The notes beneath the pieces were generated by a model. The model did no database searches. It saw nothing but the letters and a program-made list of their open reading frames with translations, and was not told where the DNA came from. 64,000 nucleotides of DNA from Rudaea sp. 3F27F6 (GTDB lineage: Bacteria > Pseudomonadota > Gammaproteobacteria > Xanthomonadales > Rhodanobacteraceae), in assembly GCF_005503555.1 (NCBI RefSeq), contig NZ_SCNG01000001.1, positions 558,001 through 622,000 on the forward strand, in the 5' to 3' direction. Below are positions 18,950 to 33,647 of the stretch, one piece after another; the first letter of the stretch is position 1; every line of letters starts with the position of its first letter. The position numbers and the translations under genes are program-made.

Positions 18950-19014
18950 CCGCGGATTGCACGGATCAACACGCACAGAGCAAAAAAATTCGCTTTGATC
19001 CGTGTAATCCGTGG
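18950..19014. repeat. Family D inverted repeat (copy D1) between fabZ and lpxA
   Basis: CCGCGGATTGCACGGATCAA on the left pairs with TTGATCCGTGTAATCCGTGG on the right around an AT-richer centre. Copy D2 lies at 47779-47879; both are followed by the shared flank AAATCTTTTGC. The element fills most of the fabZ-lpxA gap. Confidence 0.75.
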
Positions 19015-19040
19015 TCCAAATCTTTTGCTTTTGTTCTGGA

Positions 19041-19823
19041 ATGACTAACCGGATGATCCATCCCACAGCGCAAATCGATTCCTCGGCGAAACTCGGCGCG
19101 AATGTCGGGGTCGGCGCCTACAGCGTGATCGGTGCCGAGGTCGAAATCGGCGACGGCACCCAGATCGCGCCGCACGTCGTGATCCAGGGCCCGACGCGCA
19201 TCGGCCGCAACAACCGCATCGCCTCGTTCGCCTCGGTCGGCGGCGACCCGCAGGACAAGAAATACCACGGCGAGCGCAGCGAACTCGTCATCGGCGACGA
19301 CAACCTGATCCGCGAGTTCGTCACCATCAACCGCGGCACCGGCGACGGCGGCGGCGCCACACGCATCGGCGACGGCAACTGGATCATGGCTTACGTGCAC
19401 ATCGCGCACGACTGCCTGGTCGGCAACCACACGGTGTTCTCGAACAATGCCACCCTGGCCGGCCACGTCGAGATCGGCGATCACGTGATCCTGTCCGGCT
19501 TCGCCGGTGTACACCAATTTTGCCGCGTCGGCGCGCACGCTTTCGTCGGCATGAACTGCTTCGTCAACGGTGACGTGCCCCCATTCGTGATGATGGCGAC
19601 CGAGTACGGCCGCCCGCGCGGCATCAACGCCGAAGGCCTCAAGCGCCGCGGCTTCTCTGCCGAGCGCATCGCCGCGATCAAGCGCGCCTACCGCGCGCTG
19701 TACGTGTCCAAGTCGCCGCTCGAAGAAGCCCGCGCCGCACTCGCCAGCGCAGCCGAATCGGAACCCGACGTGCGCACGATGCTCGACTTTATCGAGCGCG
19801 GACAAAGGCCGCTGGCGCGGTAG
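19041..19823 (+). CDS. lpxA: UDP-N-acetylglucosamine acyltransferase
   Basis: First step of lipid A synthesis; transfers a 3-hydroxyacyl chain from ACP to UDP-GlcNAc. The 260-residue beta-helix protein begins [13 protein letters not shown]. It has the catalytic region [18 protein letters not shown] near residue 120, the typical [15 protein letters not shown] near 155, and a helical C-terminus. ATG 19041 and the second ATG at 19053 are both possible; neither has a strong ribosome-binding site, and the further upstream frame runs into the family D repeat. The next 436 bp before lpxB are mostly repeat DNA. Confidence 0.95.
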   Translation: MTNRMIHPTAQIDSSAKLGANVGVGAYSVIGAEVEIGDGTQIAPHVVIQGPTRIGRNNRIASFASVGGDPQDKKYHGERSELVIGDDNLIREFVTINRGTGDGGGATRIGDGNWIMAYVHIAHDCLVGNHTVFSNNATLAGHVEIGDHVILSGFAGVHQFCRVGAHAFVGMNCFVNGDVPPFVMMATEYGRPRGINAEGLKRRGFSAERIAAIKRAYRALYVSKSPLEEARAALASAAESEPDVRTMLDFIERGQRPLAR

Positions 19824-19825
19824 GG

Positions 19826-19885
19826 CCGGGATTCGGGATTCGGGATTCGGGATTCGGGATTCGGGATTCGGGATTCGGGATTCGG
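19826..19885 (+). repeat. Family A tandem array: eight GGGATTC heptads
   Basis: Eight perfect GGGATTC units (19828-19883) start five bases after the lpxA stop and lead directly into family B copy B2. Compared with five units at 9080-9114, the copy number differs, so the array is probably length-variable. Confidence 0.92.
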
Positions 19886-20259
19886 AGAGAGCTTAGCTTT
19901 GCGCTTTTGATCTCTGCTCGGCTTTTTTGCTCTTCGAGTCCCCGTCAGCTGCGGCGAGGGTATGACGGAATCGCCCGGAGGGGTGCGCGCAGGATGCGCG
20001 CGAGTTCGCGAATGGACACGGATGTCCATCAAGCGAACCCCGGCATGACCTCGCGGACTCGCAGCGAAGCTGCGAGCGCGGCTTCCGGGGTGTGTTCTCT
20101 TTGGTTACTTTCTCTTGCACAAGCAAGAGAAAGTAACCCGCGCGCCGGATGCGCGCGGAAAAGCGCATGGACGCGGTCGGAAAAACCGAAGGCAAGGAGC
20201 CGGATGACGAGCCTTTCGCCTGCCAAGAATCCCGCCTCCGCGGAAGCGACCCTGCTCTT
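19886..20259 (+). repeat. Family B repeat (copy B2) in the lpxA-lpxB gap
   Basis: From GAGAGAGCTTAGC onward this copy parallels 9117-9383. Its first stem-loop at 20103-20138 is a perfect 16-bp stem (GGTTACTTTCTCTTGC with GCAAGAGAAAGTAACC). The second at 20139-20157 is CGCGCGC, loop CGGAT, GCGCGCG. It is followed by inverted family A heptads at 20268-20300, so the whole unit is bracketed by A repeats in opposite orientation. No gene is supported. Confidence 0.85.
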
Positions 20260-21534
20260 ATGCCTTCAGCCGAATCCCCAATCCCAAATCCCCAATCCCG
20301 GCTCTTCATCCTCGTCGCCGGCGAAGCCTCGGGCGACTTGCTCGGCGCCGATCTGATCGAAGGACTCAAGCGGCGATTCCCCGGCGCGCGCTTCGCCGGC
20401 ATCGGCGGCCCACGCATGGGCGAGGCGGGCATGGAGATCTGGCATCCACTCGAACGCCTCTCGATCATGGGGCTTGTCGAAGTGCTGAAGCATCTGCCCG
20501 CGCTGCTCGCGCTGCGCCGCGACGTGTTCCGGCGCACGCTGCAGGAAAAGCCAGACGTCTTCATCGGCATCGACGCACCGGACTTCAACCTGGGCCTCGA
20601 ACGCCGCCTGAAAAAAGCCGGCATCCGCACCGCGCACTACGTGAGCCCGTCGATCTGGGCCTGGCGCGAGAATCGTGCCGAAAAAATCGGCCGCTGCGCC
20701 GACCGCGTGCTCTGCCTGTTTCCGATGGAACCGCCCATCTACGCGCGCCACCGCGTCGACGCGCGCTTCGTCGGCCATCCGCTCGCCGACGCGTTCGCGC
20801 TGCATCCCGACAAGCTCGCAGCGCGACGCACTCTCGGCATCGCCGACGACGCGCTCGTGCTCGCCGTATTGCCCGGCAGCCGGCTCGGCGAAATCGCGCG
20901 GCTCGGCCGCGATTTTCTCGATGCCGCGACGCTGCTGCGCAAGGAATTTCCCGAACTGCAGGTCGTGATTCCGGCGGCGAATGCCGGCTGCGAGCAAGCG
21001 ATCCGCGCGCTGGCCCAGGAAGCGGACTCCACGATTGCAGACACGCAAACGCCGCCGCACAACCCTGCACGATGGCTGCATATTCTGCCGCCTCGCAGCA
21101 GGACTGCTCCCGATTCCAGCGCACGGTCCGAAGCGCGAACCGCGAGTTACGAATCCCATCTCTGCATGCTTGCCGCCAACGCGATCCTTCTGGCCTCGGG
21201 CACCGCGGCACTCGAAGCGATGCTGGCCAAGCGGCCGATGGCCGTCGCCTATCGCATTGCGCCGATGACCTACCGCATCGTGAAGACCCTGGGCCTGCTG
21301 CGCACCGACGTCTATTCACTGCCGAACATCCTCGCCGGCCGCCGCGTCGTGCCCGAACTGATGCAGCACGACTGCACCCCGGCCGCGCTCGCCGCAACGC
21401 TCGCGCCGATGTTGCGCGCGCGCGCGCTGCCCGACGACACCCTGCGCGAATTTGTACGCATCCACGAGTCGCTGCGCGGCGACGCGGAGCACAATGCCGC
21501 CGCCGCGATCGCCGGGATGCTCGGCAATCCTTAG
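20260..21534 (+). CDS. lpxB: Lipid-A-disaccharide synthase with repeat-derived N-terminus and an unusual linker
   Basis: Joins UDP-2,3-diacylglucosamine and lipid X into the lipid A disaccharide at the inner membrane. Family motifs: LFILVAGEASGDLLGADLIE near the start, FAGIGGPRMGEAGME, SPSIWAWRENRAEKI near residue 130, VLPGSRLGEI near 210, and LLASGTAALEAML near 315. From ATG 20260 it has 424 residues, longer than the 382 of E. coli. The first codons (PSAESPIPNPQSR) are encoded by inverted family A heptads. A Ser/Arg/Pro-rich stretch near residues 255-300 replaces the short linker seen in relatives. The start is uncertain: GGAAG is 13 bp upstream, and an in-frame ATG at 20149 lies inside repeat B2. 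Confidence 0.92.
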   Translation: MPSAESPIPNPQSRLFILVAGEASGDLLGADLIEGLKRRFPGARFAGIGGPRMGEAGMEIWHPLERLSIMGLVEVLKHLPALLALRRDVFRRTLQEKPDVFIGIDAPDFNLGLERRLKKAGIRTAHYVSPSIWAWRENRAEKIGRCADRVLCLFPMEPPIYARHRVDARFVGHPLADAFALHPDKLAARRTLGIADDALVLAVLPGSRLGEIARLGRDFLDAATLLRKEFPELQVVIPAANAGCEQAIRALAQEADSTIADTQTPPHNPARWLHILPPRSRTAPDSSARSEARTASYESHLCMLAANAILLASGTAALEAMLAKRPMAVAYRIAPMTYRIVKTLGLLRTDVYSLPNILAGRRVVPELMQHDCTPAALAATLAPMLRARALPDDTLREFVRIHESLRGDAEHNAAAAIAGMLGNP

Positions 21535-21675
21535 CGGGACGTTTTCGCGAAGGCGGCAAAGTGACCGCGACGAGCCGTCACGGCATTCGCAAAAATCTGA
21601 ACCTTCACTCACCGCTATCGCGCCGCAGCAACGCCCGTCGTTGACGAGGCCACGCCCTGCCCGTAACGTTGCGCG

Positions 21676-23481
21676 GTGCCGACACCCGTCCTCATCGCGA
21701 TGCCCGGATTTGCGTCGCTTCCGCGTCGAAGCAAACTGCTCTTTCTCGTCGTCCTCGCCGCATTCGCTGCTCTGATCGTTTTCGGTCCGCTGCTCGAAGC
21801 GACCTGGATCGAGCGCGCGTTTTCCTCGACCTTGATCATCGCTTTTGTCGTTCTGATCGCGTTCCTCACGCGGCGCTGGCTGTTCGCGTTCGCGCTGCCG
21901 ACCGTGATCTTCGGCGGCCTGCTGATCGCCAGCGTGATGAAGTTCCGTTATCTGACGACGCCGCTGATGGCGCCCGATCTGGTCTACTTCGTCAACCGCG
22001 ATCTTGCCGACGTCGCCCTGCACTATCCGCCGATCCTCATCGCGATCCTCATTGCGGCCGTCGCCATTCCTCTGCTGCTGATCCTCGCCTGGCGCTGGAG
22101 CCCGTCCGCCTTTCTCACCCGCTACGCGTCGCCGCGCCGCCACTACGCGCGCATCGGCGGCGCGTTCGCCGCACTCGGCGTGCTCGCCCTCGCCCTGTGG
22201 CCGCACGGCCCGTTCGCAGCGGTGTTCGAGAAAGGCATGTGGCAGGCGATGAACGACAAGAGCTACCTCACCGACTTTGTAACGTCGTTCTACCAGACCC
22301 AGGTCGTGATCCCGCCGTTCGCTACCGACGAGGAAAGCGGCCTGGTCTGGACTCAGGGCATCGCGGAAAACCCGCCCGCCTGCGCGTCGCCCGCGTGCCG
22401 GCCCGAGGCGACGAAGCTCAAGGACGGCCAGGAACATCCCGACGTCGTCGCCGTGCTCGAAGAAAGCACGTACGACCCGACCATGCTCAAGGTCTGCACG
22501 CGCGCCGACGTGTGCAAGCGCAAGATGTTCGTGCCCGACGGACGCACGCGCGCACACGGCCTGCTCACGGTCCACGTCTGGGGCGGCGGCACCTGGACCA
22601 GCGAGTTTTCGCTGATGACCGGGCTGAATCACCTCAGCTTCGGCGACGCGGGACTCTACGCGCCATACAACCTCGCGCCGCGCGTCAACTTCACCTTACC
22701 GCGCGTGCTGCACGAGGCCGGCTACCGCGTCATCGCGATCTATCCGATGTCGGGCGATTTCATCAACGCGCGCAACGCCTACAAGAACTACGGCTTCGAC
22801 GCGTTCTACGACGGCAAGGACTACGGCCTGTCGTGGGAATCGTCCGACAACGATCTGTTCCAGGTGTTCAACCAGATCTACGACAAGGAAAAACAGGTCT
22901 ACGGCAAACAGCCGCTGTTCGTGATGATGCTGACTCTGCGTCAGCACGGCCCGCACATGACGCCGCTGAAGAAACTGCCGCCGCCCTACGACAAGCCGCT
23001 ATTCGCGGGCAAGTTCTCGCCGAAAGGGCTCGATGACTGGATGAACCTCAACCTCGGCAACTATCTGCAGCGCCTCGAAGGCTCCGACATCGCCATGGCC
23101 GCGCTCGAAAAGAAGCTGCTCGATGCCGACCGTCCCGTGTTGCTATTCCACTTCGGCGACCACCAGCCTTCGTTCGACGGCGCGATGCGCGGCCTCGACA
23201 AGAATCCGCCCGACGCGGCCGGCGACGCGAACTTCCTCACCTACTACATGCTCAAGACCAACTACAAACCGACACGCCAGTACGGCGAACGCGAGATGGA
23301 CCTGAGCTTTGCGCCGTCGCTGATCCTCGACCTCGCCGGAGTGAAGAAGGACACCTTTTTCCAAGCCAACGCGCTGATGCGCGAGCGCTGCGACGGTTTT
23401 TATCTCAACTGCGTCAAAAAGCCCGTACTGGACTCGTACCAGAATTACATCTTCTACCAGTTGGGGGCGCTGCACGAATGA
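21676..23481 (+). CDS. LtaS-type membrane sulfatase-fold phosphotransferase (paralog 1)
   Basis: A 601-residue protein with about five N-terminal transmembrane helices (to about residue 180) and a large extracytoplasmic sulfatase/alkaline-phosphatase-fold domain. LtaS-like metal and nucleophile motifs are visible: [12 protein letters not shown] near residue 260 (Glu ligand), [14 protein letters not shown] near 300 (Thr nucleophile), and [11 protein letters not shown] near 495 (Asp-His). Such enzymes move phosphoglycerol or phosphoethanolamine groups onto glycans or lipids; the substrate is unknown. The start is GTG 21676, or ATG 21700. Its stop overlaps rnhB by 4 bp (ATGA). A close paralog follows rnhB at 24072. 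Confidence 0.85.
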   Translation: MPTPVLIAMPGFASLPRRSKLLFLVVLAAFAALIVFGPLLEATWIERAFSSTLIIAFVVLIAFLTRRWLFAFALPTVIFGGLLIASVMKFRYLTTPLMAPDLVYFVNRDLADVALHYPPILIAILIAAVAIPLLLILAWRWSPSAFLTRYASPRRHYARIGGAFAALGVLALALWPHGPFAAVFEKGMWQAMNDKSYLTDFVTSFYQTQVVIPPFATDEESGLVWTQGIAENPPACASPACRPEATKLKDGQEHPDVVAVLEESTYDPTMLKVCTRADVCKRKMFVPDGRTRAHGLLTVHVWGGGTWTSEFSLMTGLNHLSFGDAGLYAPYNLAPRVNFTLPRVLHEAGYRVIAIYPMSGDFINARNAYKNYGFDAFYDGKDYGLSWESSDNDLFQVFNQIYDKEKQVYGKQPLFVMMLTLRQHGPHMTPLKKLPPPYDKPLFAGKFSPKGLDDWMNLNLGNYLQRLEGSDIAMAALEKKLLDADRPVLLFHFGDHQPSFDGAMRGLDKNPPDAAGDANFLTYYMLKTNYKPTRQYGEREMDLSFAPSLILDLAGVKKDTFFQANALMRERCDGFYLNCVKKPVLDSYQNYIFYQLGALHE

Positions 23482-24065
23482 ACGGGGAGATCTTGGTCGC
23501 AGGCGTCGACGAAGCCGGCCGCGGGCCGCTCGCCGGACCTGTCGTCGTCGCCGCGGTGATTCTCGATCCGGCGCGCCCGATCGTTGGCCTTGCCGATTCG
23601 AAAGTGCTCAGCCCGGCGCGTCGCGAAAAACTCGCGGCGGAGATACGCGTGCGCGCACTCGCCTTCAGCGTCATCGAAGTCGGCGTCGCCGAGATCGACG
23701 CATTGAACATCCTCCAGGCGAGCCTCGTCGGCATGTCGCGCGCCTTGCACGCGCTGACGCCGCAGGCAGTGCTCGCCCTGATCGACGGCAACAAACTGCC
23801 GCGCGACCTGCCCTGTGCGGCCAAGGCGATCGTCGACGGCGACGCGCTCGAACCGGCAATCGGCGCGGCCTCGATTCTTGCCAAGGTCGCCCGCGACGCG
23901 CGCATGCGCGAACTCGACGCGCTGCATCCGGGCTACGGCTTCGCCGTGCACAAAGGCTACCCGACCTCCGCCCATCGCGCCGCACTCGAACGCCTCGGCC
24001 CCTGCGCCGAGCACCGACGCAGCTTCGCGCCGGTCAAGCAGCAGTTGCTGTTCGCGGAAGCCTGA
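23478..24065 (+). CDS. rnhB: Ribonuclease HII
   Basis: Cuts the RNA strand of RNA-DNA hybrids and removes misincorporated ribonucleotides. The 195-residue sequence has the four-acid active site: [18 protein letters not shown] (Asp, Glu), [11 protein letters not shown] (Asp near residue 98), and [13 protein letters not shown] (Asp near 138). lpxB-rnhB is a conserved pair in gammaproteobacteria; here an LtaS-type gene has been placed between them and overlaps the rnhB ATG by 4 bp. A second such gene starts 6 bp after rnhB. Confidence 0.96.
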   Translation: MNGEILVAGVDEAGRGPLAGPVVVAAVILDPARPIVGLADSKVLSPARREKLAAEIRVRALAFSVIEVGVAEIDALNILQASLVGMSRALHALTPQAVLALIDGNKLPRDLPCAAKAIVDGDALEPAIGAASILAKVARDARMRELDALHPGYGFAVHKGYPTSAHRAALERLGPCAEHRRSFAPVKQQLLFAEA

Positions 24066-24071
24066 TTCTCC

Positions 24072-25805
24072 ATGCCGGCGGATTTTCGCGGTTTCGACGC
24101 GCGCGGACGGCGCGCGCTCGTCCTCGTTCTCGCTGTGCTCGGCTTCGCCGCGGCGCTCATGCGCGCCACAAGCGAAGAGACCGAGCCCGGTGAAATACTG
24201 TTCATCGCCTGCCTGGTACTCGCGTTTGCATCGGCGCTGATCTTCGCCACGCGACGCATCGTCTTCGGCCTTCTGCTCAGCGCCGGCTTTTTGCTCGCGC
24301 TGCGCACAATCAGCCTGGTCAAGATGCGCTATCTGCAAATGCCACTGTTCGCACCCGACCTGCTCTATTTCAGCAATGGCGACACGCTCGACGTCGTCGC
24401 TCACTATCCTGAAATCTGGCACGCCCTTGTCGTACGCGCGCTGCTCGCCTTCCTCGTGCTCGGCGCCTGCATCGTCTGGGAGAAGCCTCTTTGGAATACG
24501 CTGCGACGGCGTCCGCGCATCGCTCTGCAATGCAGCGGGACCCTGCTAGGCGCGATCCTGCTTTGGGGCCTGTCCGCGCCGGGCGGCCCGTTCAAGCACA
24601 TCCACGCCAAAGACGGCTGGGTCGCGATCAATCCGAACAGTCCGCTGACCAACTTCGTGCTGTCGCTGCATCGCATGCGCGTGAGCGTACCGACGCCCGA
24701 TCCGCAGTGGGCTGATCGCTACAACTGGGGCGAGGCGCCGACAGCCGACGGAACTGCGCTGCCGAACACGAAACGCCACTTGCCCGATATCGTCGTCGTG
24801 CTCGAGGAGAGCACATTCGATCCGGCTATCCTCGCCGACTGCACCATCCCGGAATGCCGCTCCGCCATGTTCGAGGCCGATACGCAGACCACCGCCCACG
24901 GCCCGCTGCGCGTGCATACCTTCGGCGGCGCAACCTGGACCAGCGAATTCACCTTTTTCTCCGGTCTGCCCAATACCCTGTTCGGACCGGGCGGCGCCTA
25001 CGCGCCATTCAACCTCGCCCCGCGCGTACGTTATGCCTTGCCGCTCGTACTCAAACAGCACGGCTATCGCAATATCGCCGTGTATCCGATGCAGGCGAAC
25101 TTCGTCAACGCCCGCCGTGCCTACGGCTACTACGGGTTCGACGCTTTTCACGACTCGAGCGAATTCAACCTGGTCTGGGAAAGCCCCGATCTGGCGATCG
25201 AGCAGGAACTGGAAAAAATATACCGCCGCGAACGCGCATTAACCGACGACCCGCTCTTCGTCATGCTGTTGACCATGCGCCAGCACGGTCCGCACAACGA
25301 TCCGTACGCGAAGCTCGCCAAACCCTTCGATCACGCACTGTTTCCGCAGCTCGACGGCAAATCCAATCTGCATTTGTGCAACTACCTCGCACGCATGACC
25401 GGCTCGCAGGAAGCACTGATGCGCCTGCAGGCCATGCTGTTCGCGGGCGGCCGCCCGGCGATCCTCGCGCATTTCGGCGATCACCAGCCGTCTTTCGACG
25501 GTGCGATCCACGCCCTGCGCAGCAGCGAGATCGCGGAAAAACTCGGCGATGCGCGCGGGCTGACCTACTACATGATGCGCAGCAACGAAACGAATGCACG
25601 GAAGTTTTCCTATCCCGTACTCGACCTTGGCTTTCTCGCCGGCCTGATCCTCGACCAGGCGGACATTCCCAAAGGCCCGTTCTTCACCGCCAACGCCGCA
25701 CTGCGCGAACGCTGCGGCGGCCGCTATCTCGATTGTCCCGACAGGGATCTGCTCGATTCCTATCTGAGTTTCGTCTTCAGCCGCCTGCATTCGATCTCGC
25801 GCTGA
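24072..25805 (+). CDS. LtaS-type membrane sulfatase-fold phosphotransferase (paralog 2)
   Basis: A 577-residue homologue of the protein at 21676 with the same plan: N-terminal helices to about residue 165, then the sulfatase-fold domain. The matching motifs are VVVLEESTFDP, FGGATWTSEFTFFSGL, and [11 protein letters not shown]. Long stretches align with paralog 1, for example the YAPFNLAPRV region and the C-terminal RERCGG...YLDC ending, so the two arose by duplication. The gene starts 6 bp after rnhB and is probably co-transcribed with it. The acceptor is unknown; periplasmic glycans such as osmoregulated glucans are one option. Confidence 0.85.
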   Translation: MPADFRGFDARGRRALVLVLAVLGFAAALMRATSEETEPGEILFIACLVLAFASALIFATRRIVFGLLLSAGFLLALRTISLVKMRYLQMPLFAPDLLYFSNGDTLDVVAHYPEIWHALVVRALLAFLVLGACIVWEKPLWNTLRRRPRIALQCSGTLLGAILLWGLSAPGGPFKHIHAKDGWVAINPNSPLTNFVLSLHRMRVSVPTPDPQWADRYNWGEAPTADGTALPNTKRHLPDIVVVLEESTFDPAILADCTIPECRSAMFEADTQTTAHGPLRVHTFGGATWTSEFTFFSGLPNTLFGPGGAYAPFNLAPRVRYALPLVLKQHGYRNIAVYPMQANFVNARRAYGYYGFDAFHDSSEFNLVWESPDLAIEQELEKIYRRERALTDDPLFVMLLTMRQHGPHNDPYAKLAKPFDHALFPQLDGKSNLHLCNYLARMTGSQEALMRLQAMLFAGGRPAILAHFGDHQPSFDGAIHALRSSEIAEKLGDARGLTYYMMRSNETNARKFSYPVLDLGFLAGLILDQADIPKGPFFTANAALRERCGGRYLDCPDRDLLDSYLSFVFSRLHSISR

Positions 25806-25953
25806 GCCGGCCGCAGCCGCGGCGCACGGGTTACAATTCGCACTCCGCTGGACGCAGATACGCGTTCCGGCGGTGCCGTCGTTTTCTCGCGCCGGCTCCC
25901 GATAGCGAAACCGCATTGCAATCGGGTGCAGGCGCCTCATCTACCAGCTTCCC

Positions 25954-29493
<3,540 letters not shown>

Positions 29494-29602
29494 CCGCCGC
29501 CGCTTCTTGAGCACGCCGCGCAGTCCGCATTCGCAACGCTGCCGCGCGGAACAATATGGGATACTCGCCGCCGGACAGGGACATCATGCACAGGAATACG
29601 CG

Positions 29603-29923
29603 ATGAAAATTGTCGGCATCGAGAATCTCAGCACCGCGCAGATCCGCGACGAAGTCCAGCGCGGCGGCAAGTTCGTCTACTTTCAGTTCTGCATTTCCGT
29701 AATCATCATGACCTTTCGCCGGCCGAGTGAAATTCACTTCGTGCGCTCCGGCGAAAGCGCGGTCACGAAAGGCTTGAGTTACTCGCTGATTTCGTTCTTC
29801 GTCGGATGGTGGGGCATTCCCTGGGGACCGATCTACACTGTCGGCTCGCTGGTCAGCAACTTCCGCGGCGGCAAGGACGTCACCGAACACGTGCTGGCGA
29901 ATCTTCAGCAGCACGCCGTCTGA
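29603..29923 (+). CDS. Small conserved-looking membrane protein, function unknown
   Basis: A 106-residue protein that I do not recognise. It begins MKIVGIENLSTAQIRDEVQR, has one hydrophobic segment near residues 25-40 (FVYFQFCISVIIM) and a second Trp/Gly/Pro-rich one near 60-90 (LISFFVGWWGIPWGPIYTVG), and ends in a soluble tail. AGGA lies 7 bp before ATG 29603; the open frame extends upstream but only through low-quality sequence. It is followed 19 bp later by another unknown gene on the same strand, so the pair may be an operon. Confidence 0.65.
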   Translation: MKIVGIENLSTAQIRDEVQRGGKFVYFQFCISVIIMTFRRPSEIHFVRSGESAVTKGLSYSLISFFVGWWGIPWGPIYTVGSLVSNFRGGKDVTEHVLANLQQHAV

Positions 29924-29942
29924 AGGCGCGACGCGAAATCGA

Positions 29943-30473
29943 GTGGACGCCGCAAGCCAAAACCGTACACCGCACGTGCGTCCGATCGAATCCTGTTCAC
30001 TTCCCGAAGGCGCGCTGCTGAGCGCGTATGCGCGCGCGGATGCCTATACCGACTGCTACACCACCGAAGTCGCCGGCACGATCGCGTGCGCGCGCTACAT
30101 CGAAGCGTTCTACACGACGCCGCTGTTCAAGCTGGAACGGCTGATCCTCAGATTCGCCGTGTCCAAGCCTTCGACCAACGCGCAGGCGCGGCAGTTGGCC
30201 GACGCCCAGATCGACGCGTTCGCCGCATGGCGCGTCGAAGCGCGCACGCACGACCAATTGCTGATGTGCGATCTGTTCGGCAATACGCGCTCCTGGTTCA
30301 TGGCCGCACCGATCCCCGGCGAACCGATGCGCACGTGCCTCTACTTCGGCTCCGCGGTGACCGCGACGGCGATGCGCAGACCGCTGTTCGGCAAGCTGCT
30401 CGGATTTCATATGGCGTATTCCAAAGCGCTGCTCTCCGGCGCTCGGCGCCGGATCGAATCGCGCAGCGGGTAA
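29943..30473 (+). CDS. Hypothetical protein, soluble, function unknown
   Basis: A 176-residue protein without a signal peptide or membrane segment. I recall similar uncharacterised proteobacterial proteins with the core EAFYTTPLFKLERLILRF and a later MCDLFGNTRSWFMAAP, but I cannot name a domain. The start is GTG 29943; a second GTG at 29976 is also possible. The terminal TAA overlaps a TAAAAT hexamer (30471-30476) that could be a -10 box for the GNAT gene downstream, though I see no matching -35. Confidence 0.65.
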   Translation: MDAASQNRTPHVRPIESCSLPEGALLSAYARADAYTDCYTTEVAGTIACARYIEAFYTTPLFKLERLILRFAVSKPSTNAQARQLADAQIDAFAAWRVEARTHDQLLMCDLFGNTRSWFMAAPIPGEPMRTCLYFGSAVTATAMRRPLFGKLLGFHMAYSKALLSGARRRIESRSG

Positions 30474-30510
30474 AATCGCGGGCGCTCGCGCTTTCTCAGA
30501 TTCCTCTGCA

Positions 30511-30975
30511 ATGAACATCGTCTATCGAAAAGCCGTAGCCGACGATACGGCTGCCTGCATTGCCCTGCGCGGCAAGACGCGCGAGAACGCGTTCTCGGCC
30601 GAAGAATTGAAAGCCGTCGGCGTGACCCACGCGAGCTGGCGCGCAGGCATCGACGACGGTTCGTTTCCCGGCTACGTCGCGACGCACGAAGGCGAGCTGG
30701 CCGGCTACTGTTTTGGCGACCGCGGGACAGGCGAGATCCTCGTCCTCGCCCTGCTGCCGGAATACGAGAGCCGCGGCATCGGCAAAACCCTGCTGCGCCT
30801 GATGATCGACGAGTTCAAGAGCGTCGGCTTTGCGCGGCTGTTTTTGAGCTGCTCGTCGAATCCGCGCGTGCGTTCGTACGGCTTCTACCGCCATCTCGGC
30901 TGGCAGCCGACCGGCGAGGTCGACGCGGCGAACGACGAAGTGCTGGAATATTTTCACATCCGCATCGGAGAATGA
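30511..30975 (+). CDS. GNAT family N-acetyltransferase
   Basis: A 154-residue acetyl-CoA-dependent transferase of the GNAT fold. The acetyl-CoA-binding motif A is visible as EILVLALLPEYESRGIGKTL near residues 75-95 (the RGIGKTLL loop), and motif B as RLFLSCSSNPRVRSYGFYRH then LGW near residues 110-130. The substrate cannot be read. The next gene begins 1 bp after the stop, and its ribosome-binding GGAG lies within the last codons here, so the two are translationally linked. Confidence 0.85.
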   Translation: MNIVYRKAVADDTAACIALRGKTRENAFSAEELKAVGVTHASWRAGIDDGSFPGYVATHEGELAGYCFGDRGTGEILVLALLPEYESRGIGKTLLRLMIDEFKSVGFARLFLSCSSNPRVRSYGFYRHLGWQPTGEVDAANDEVLEYFHIRIGE

Positions 30976-30976
30976 A

Positions 30977-31387
30977 ATGAGCGAATCGGCCATTCACGGC
31001 GGCTGCCTCTGCGGAACGGTGACGTTCGAGATCGATCCGCCGTTCCAACGCATGGTTCATTGTCACTGCTCGCGCTGCCGCAAAGGCACGGGCACCGGGC
31101 ATGCGACCAATCTGTTTGCGGCGCCCGGACAAATCCGCTGGCGCTCGGGCGAGGACGCGATCTCGCGCTACGAATTGCCGAGCGCCAAGCGCTTCGGCAA
31201 ATGGTTCTGCGCCCGCTGCGGCAGTCCGCTGCCGCGTGTGACGCGCGACGGCCAAGCGCTGGTCATTCCGGCCGGCTCTCTCGACGACATTCCGCCGATG
31301 GCGCCGACCGACCGCATTTTCTGGGCGTCTCGCGCGCCGTGGAGCTGCGCCGACGGACTGCCGACCCACGGCGAATATCCCGGGTGA
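30977..31387 (+). CDS. GFA/CENP-V family zinc protein
   Basis: A 136-residue member of the Mss4-like GFA fold. Zinc-binding cysteines are in GGCLCGTVTFE near residue 10, HCHCSRCRKGTG near 37-47 and WFCARCGSPL near 75. The family is named after the formaldehyde-activating enzyme, but most members have no proven reaction, and this short protein is only distantly like the true gfa at 33699. It starts 1 bp after the GNAT gene. The 226-bp gap that follows holds a family C-like palindrome at 31494-31516. Confidence 0.85.
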   Translation: MSESAIHGGCLCGTVTFEIDPPFQRMVHCHCSRCRKGTGTGHATNLFAAPGQIRWRSGEDAISRYELPSAKRFGKWFCARCGSPLPRVTRDGQALVIPAGSLDDIPPMAPTDRIFWASRAPWSCADGLPTHGEYPG

Positions 31388-31493
31388 CGCCGGTCAGCCC
31401 GGCGCGTGGTCCGCGTGGATTCACCTCGTTGCACGGCTCGTCGCCCTGTCCCGTTTCCGGCACAGCGGCCGAATTGCTGCAGCGCAGTTTGCG

Positions 31494-31516
31494 CCATTCC
31501 CGCAATAGCGGGAACC
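31494..31516. repeat. Short family C-like palindrome
   Basis: CATTCCCGCAATAGCGGGAA forms a 7-bp stem (TTCCCGC/GCGGGAA) and matches the core of the family C units at 36625 and 36734. It lies in the gap before the AcoR-like regulator gene. Confidence 0.6.
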
Positions 31517-31613
31517 TAGCCGCCACGACGCCGCGCGCGCAGGGGCAACCCGATCCCGCGCGACCGGAGCAAGCGTACGCGGCGCCGTCTCCTCCCCGCA
31601 CGGCCACCGCATC

Positions 31614-33593
<1,980 letters not shown>

Positions 33594-33647
33594 AGTCGAG
33601 TCGTCGCCACAGCGGGCGGCAAAAACGGCGAAGCGAAAATTCGGCGC

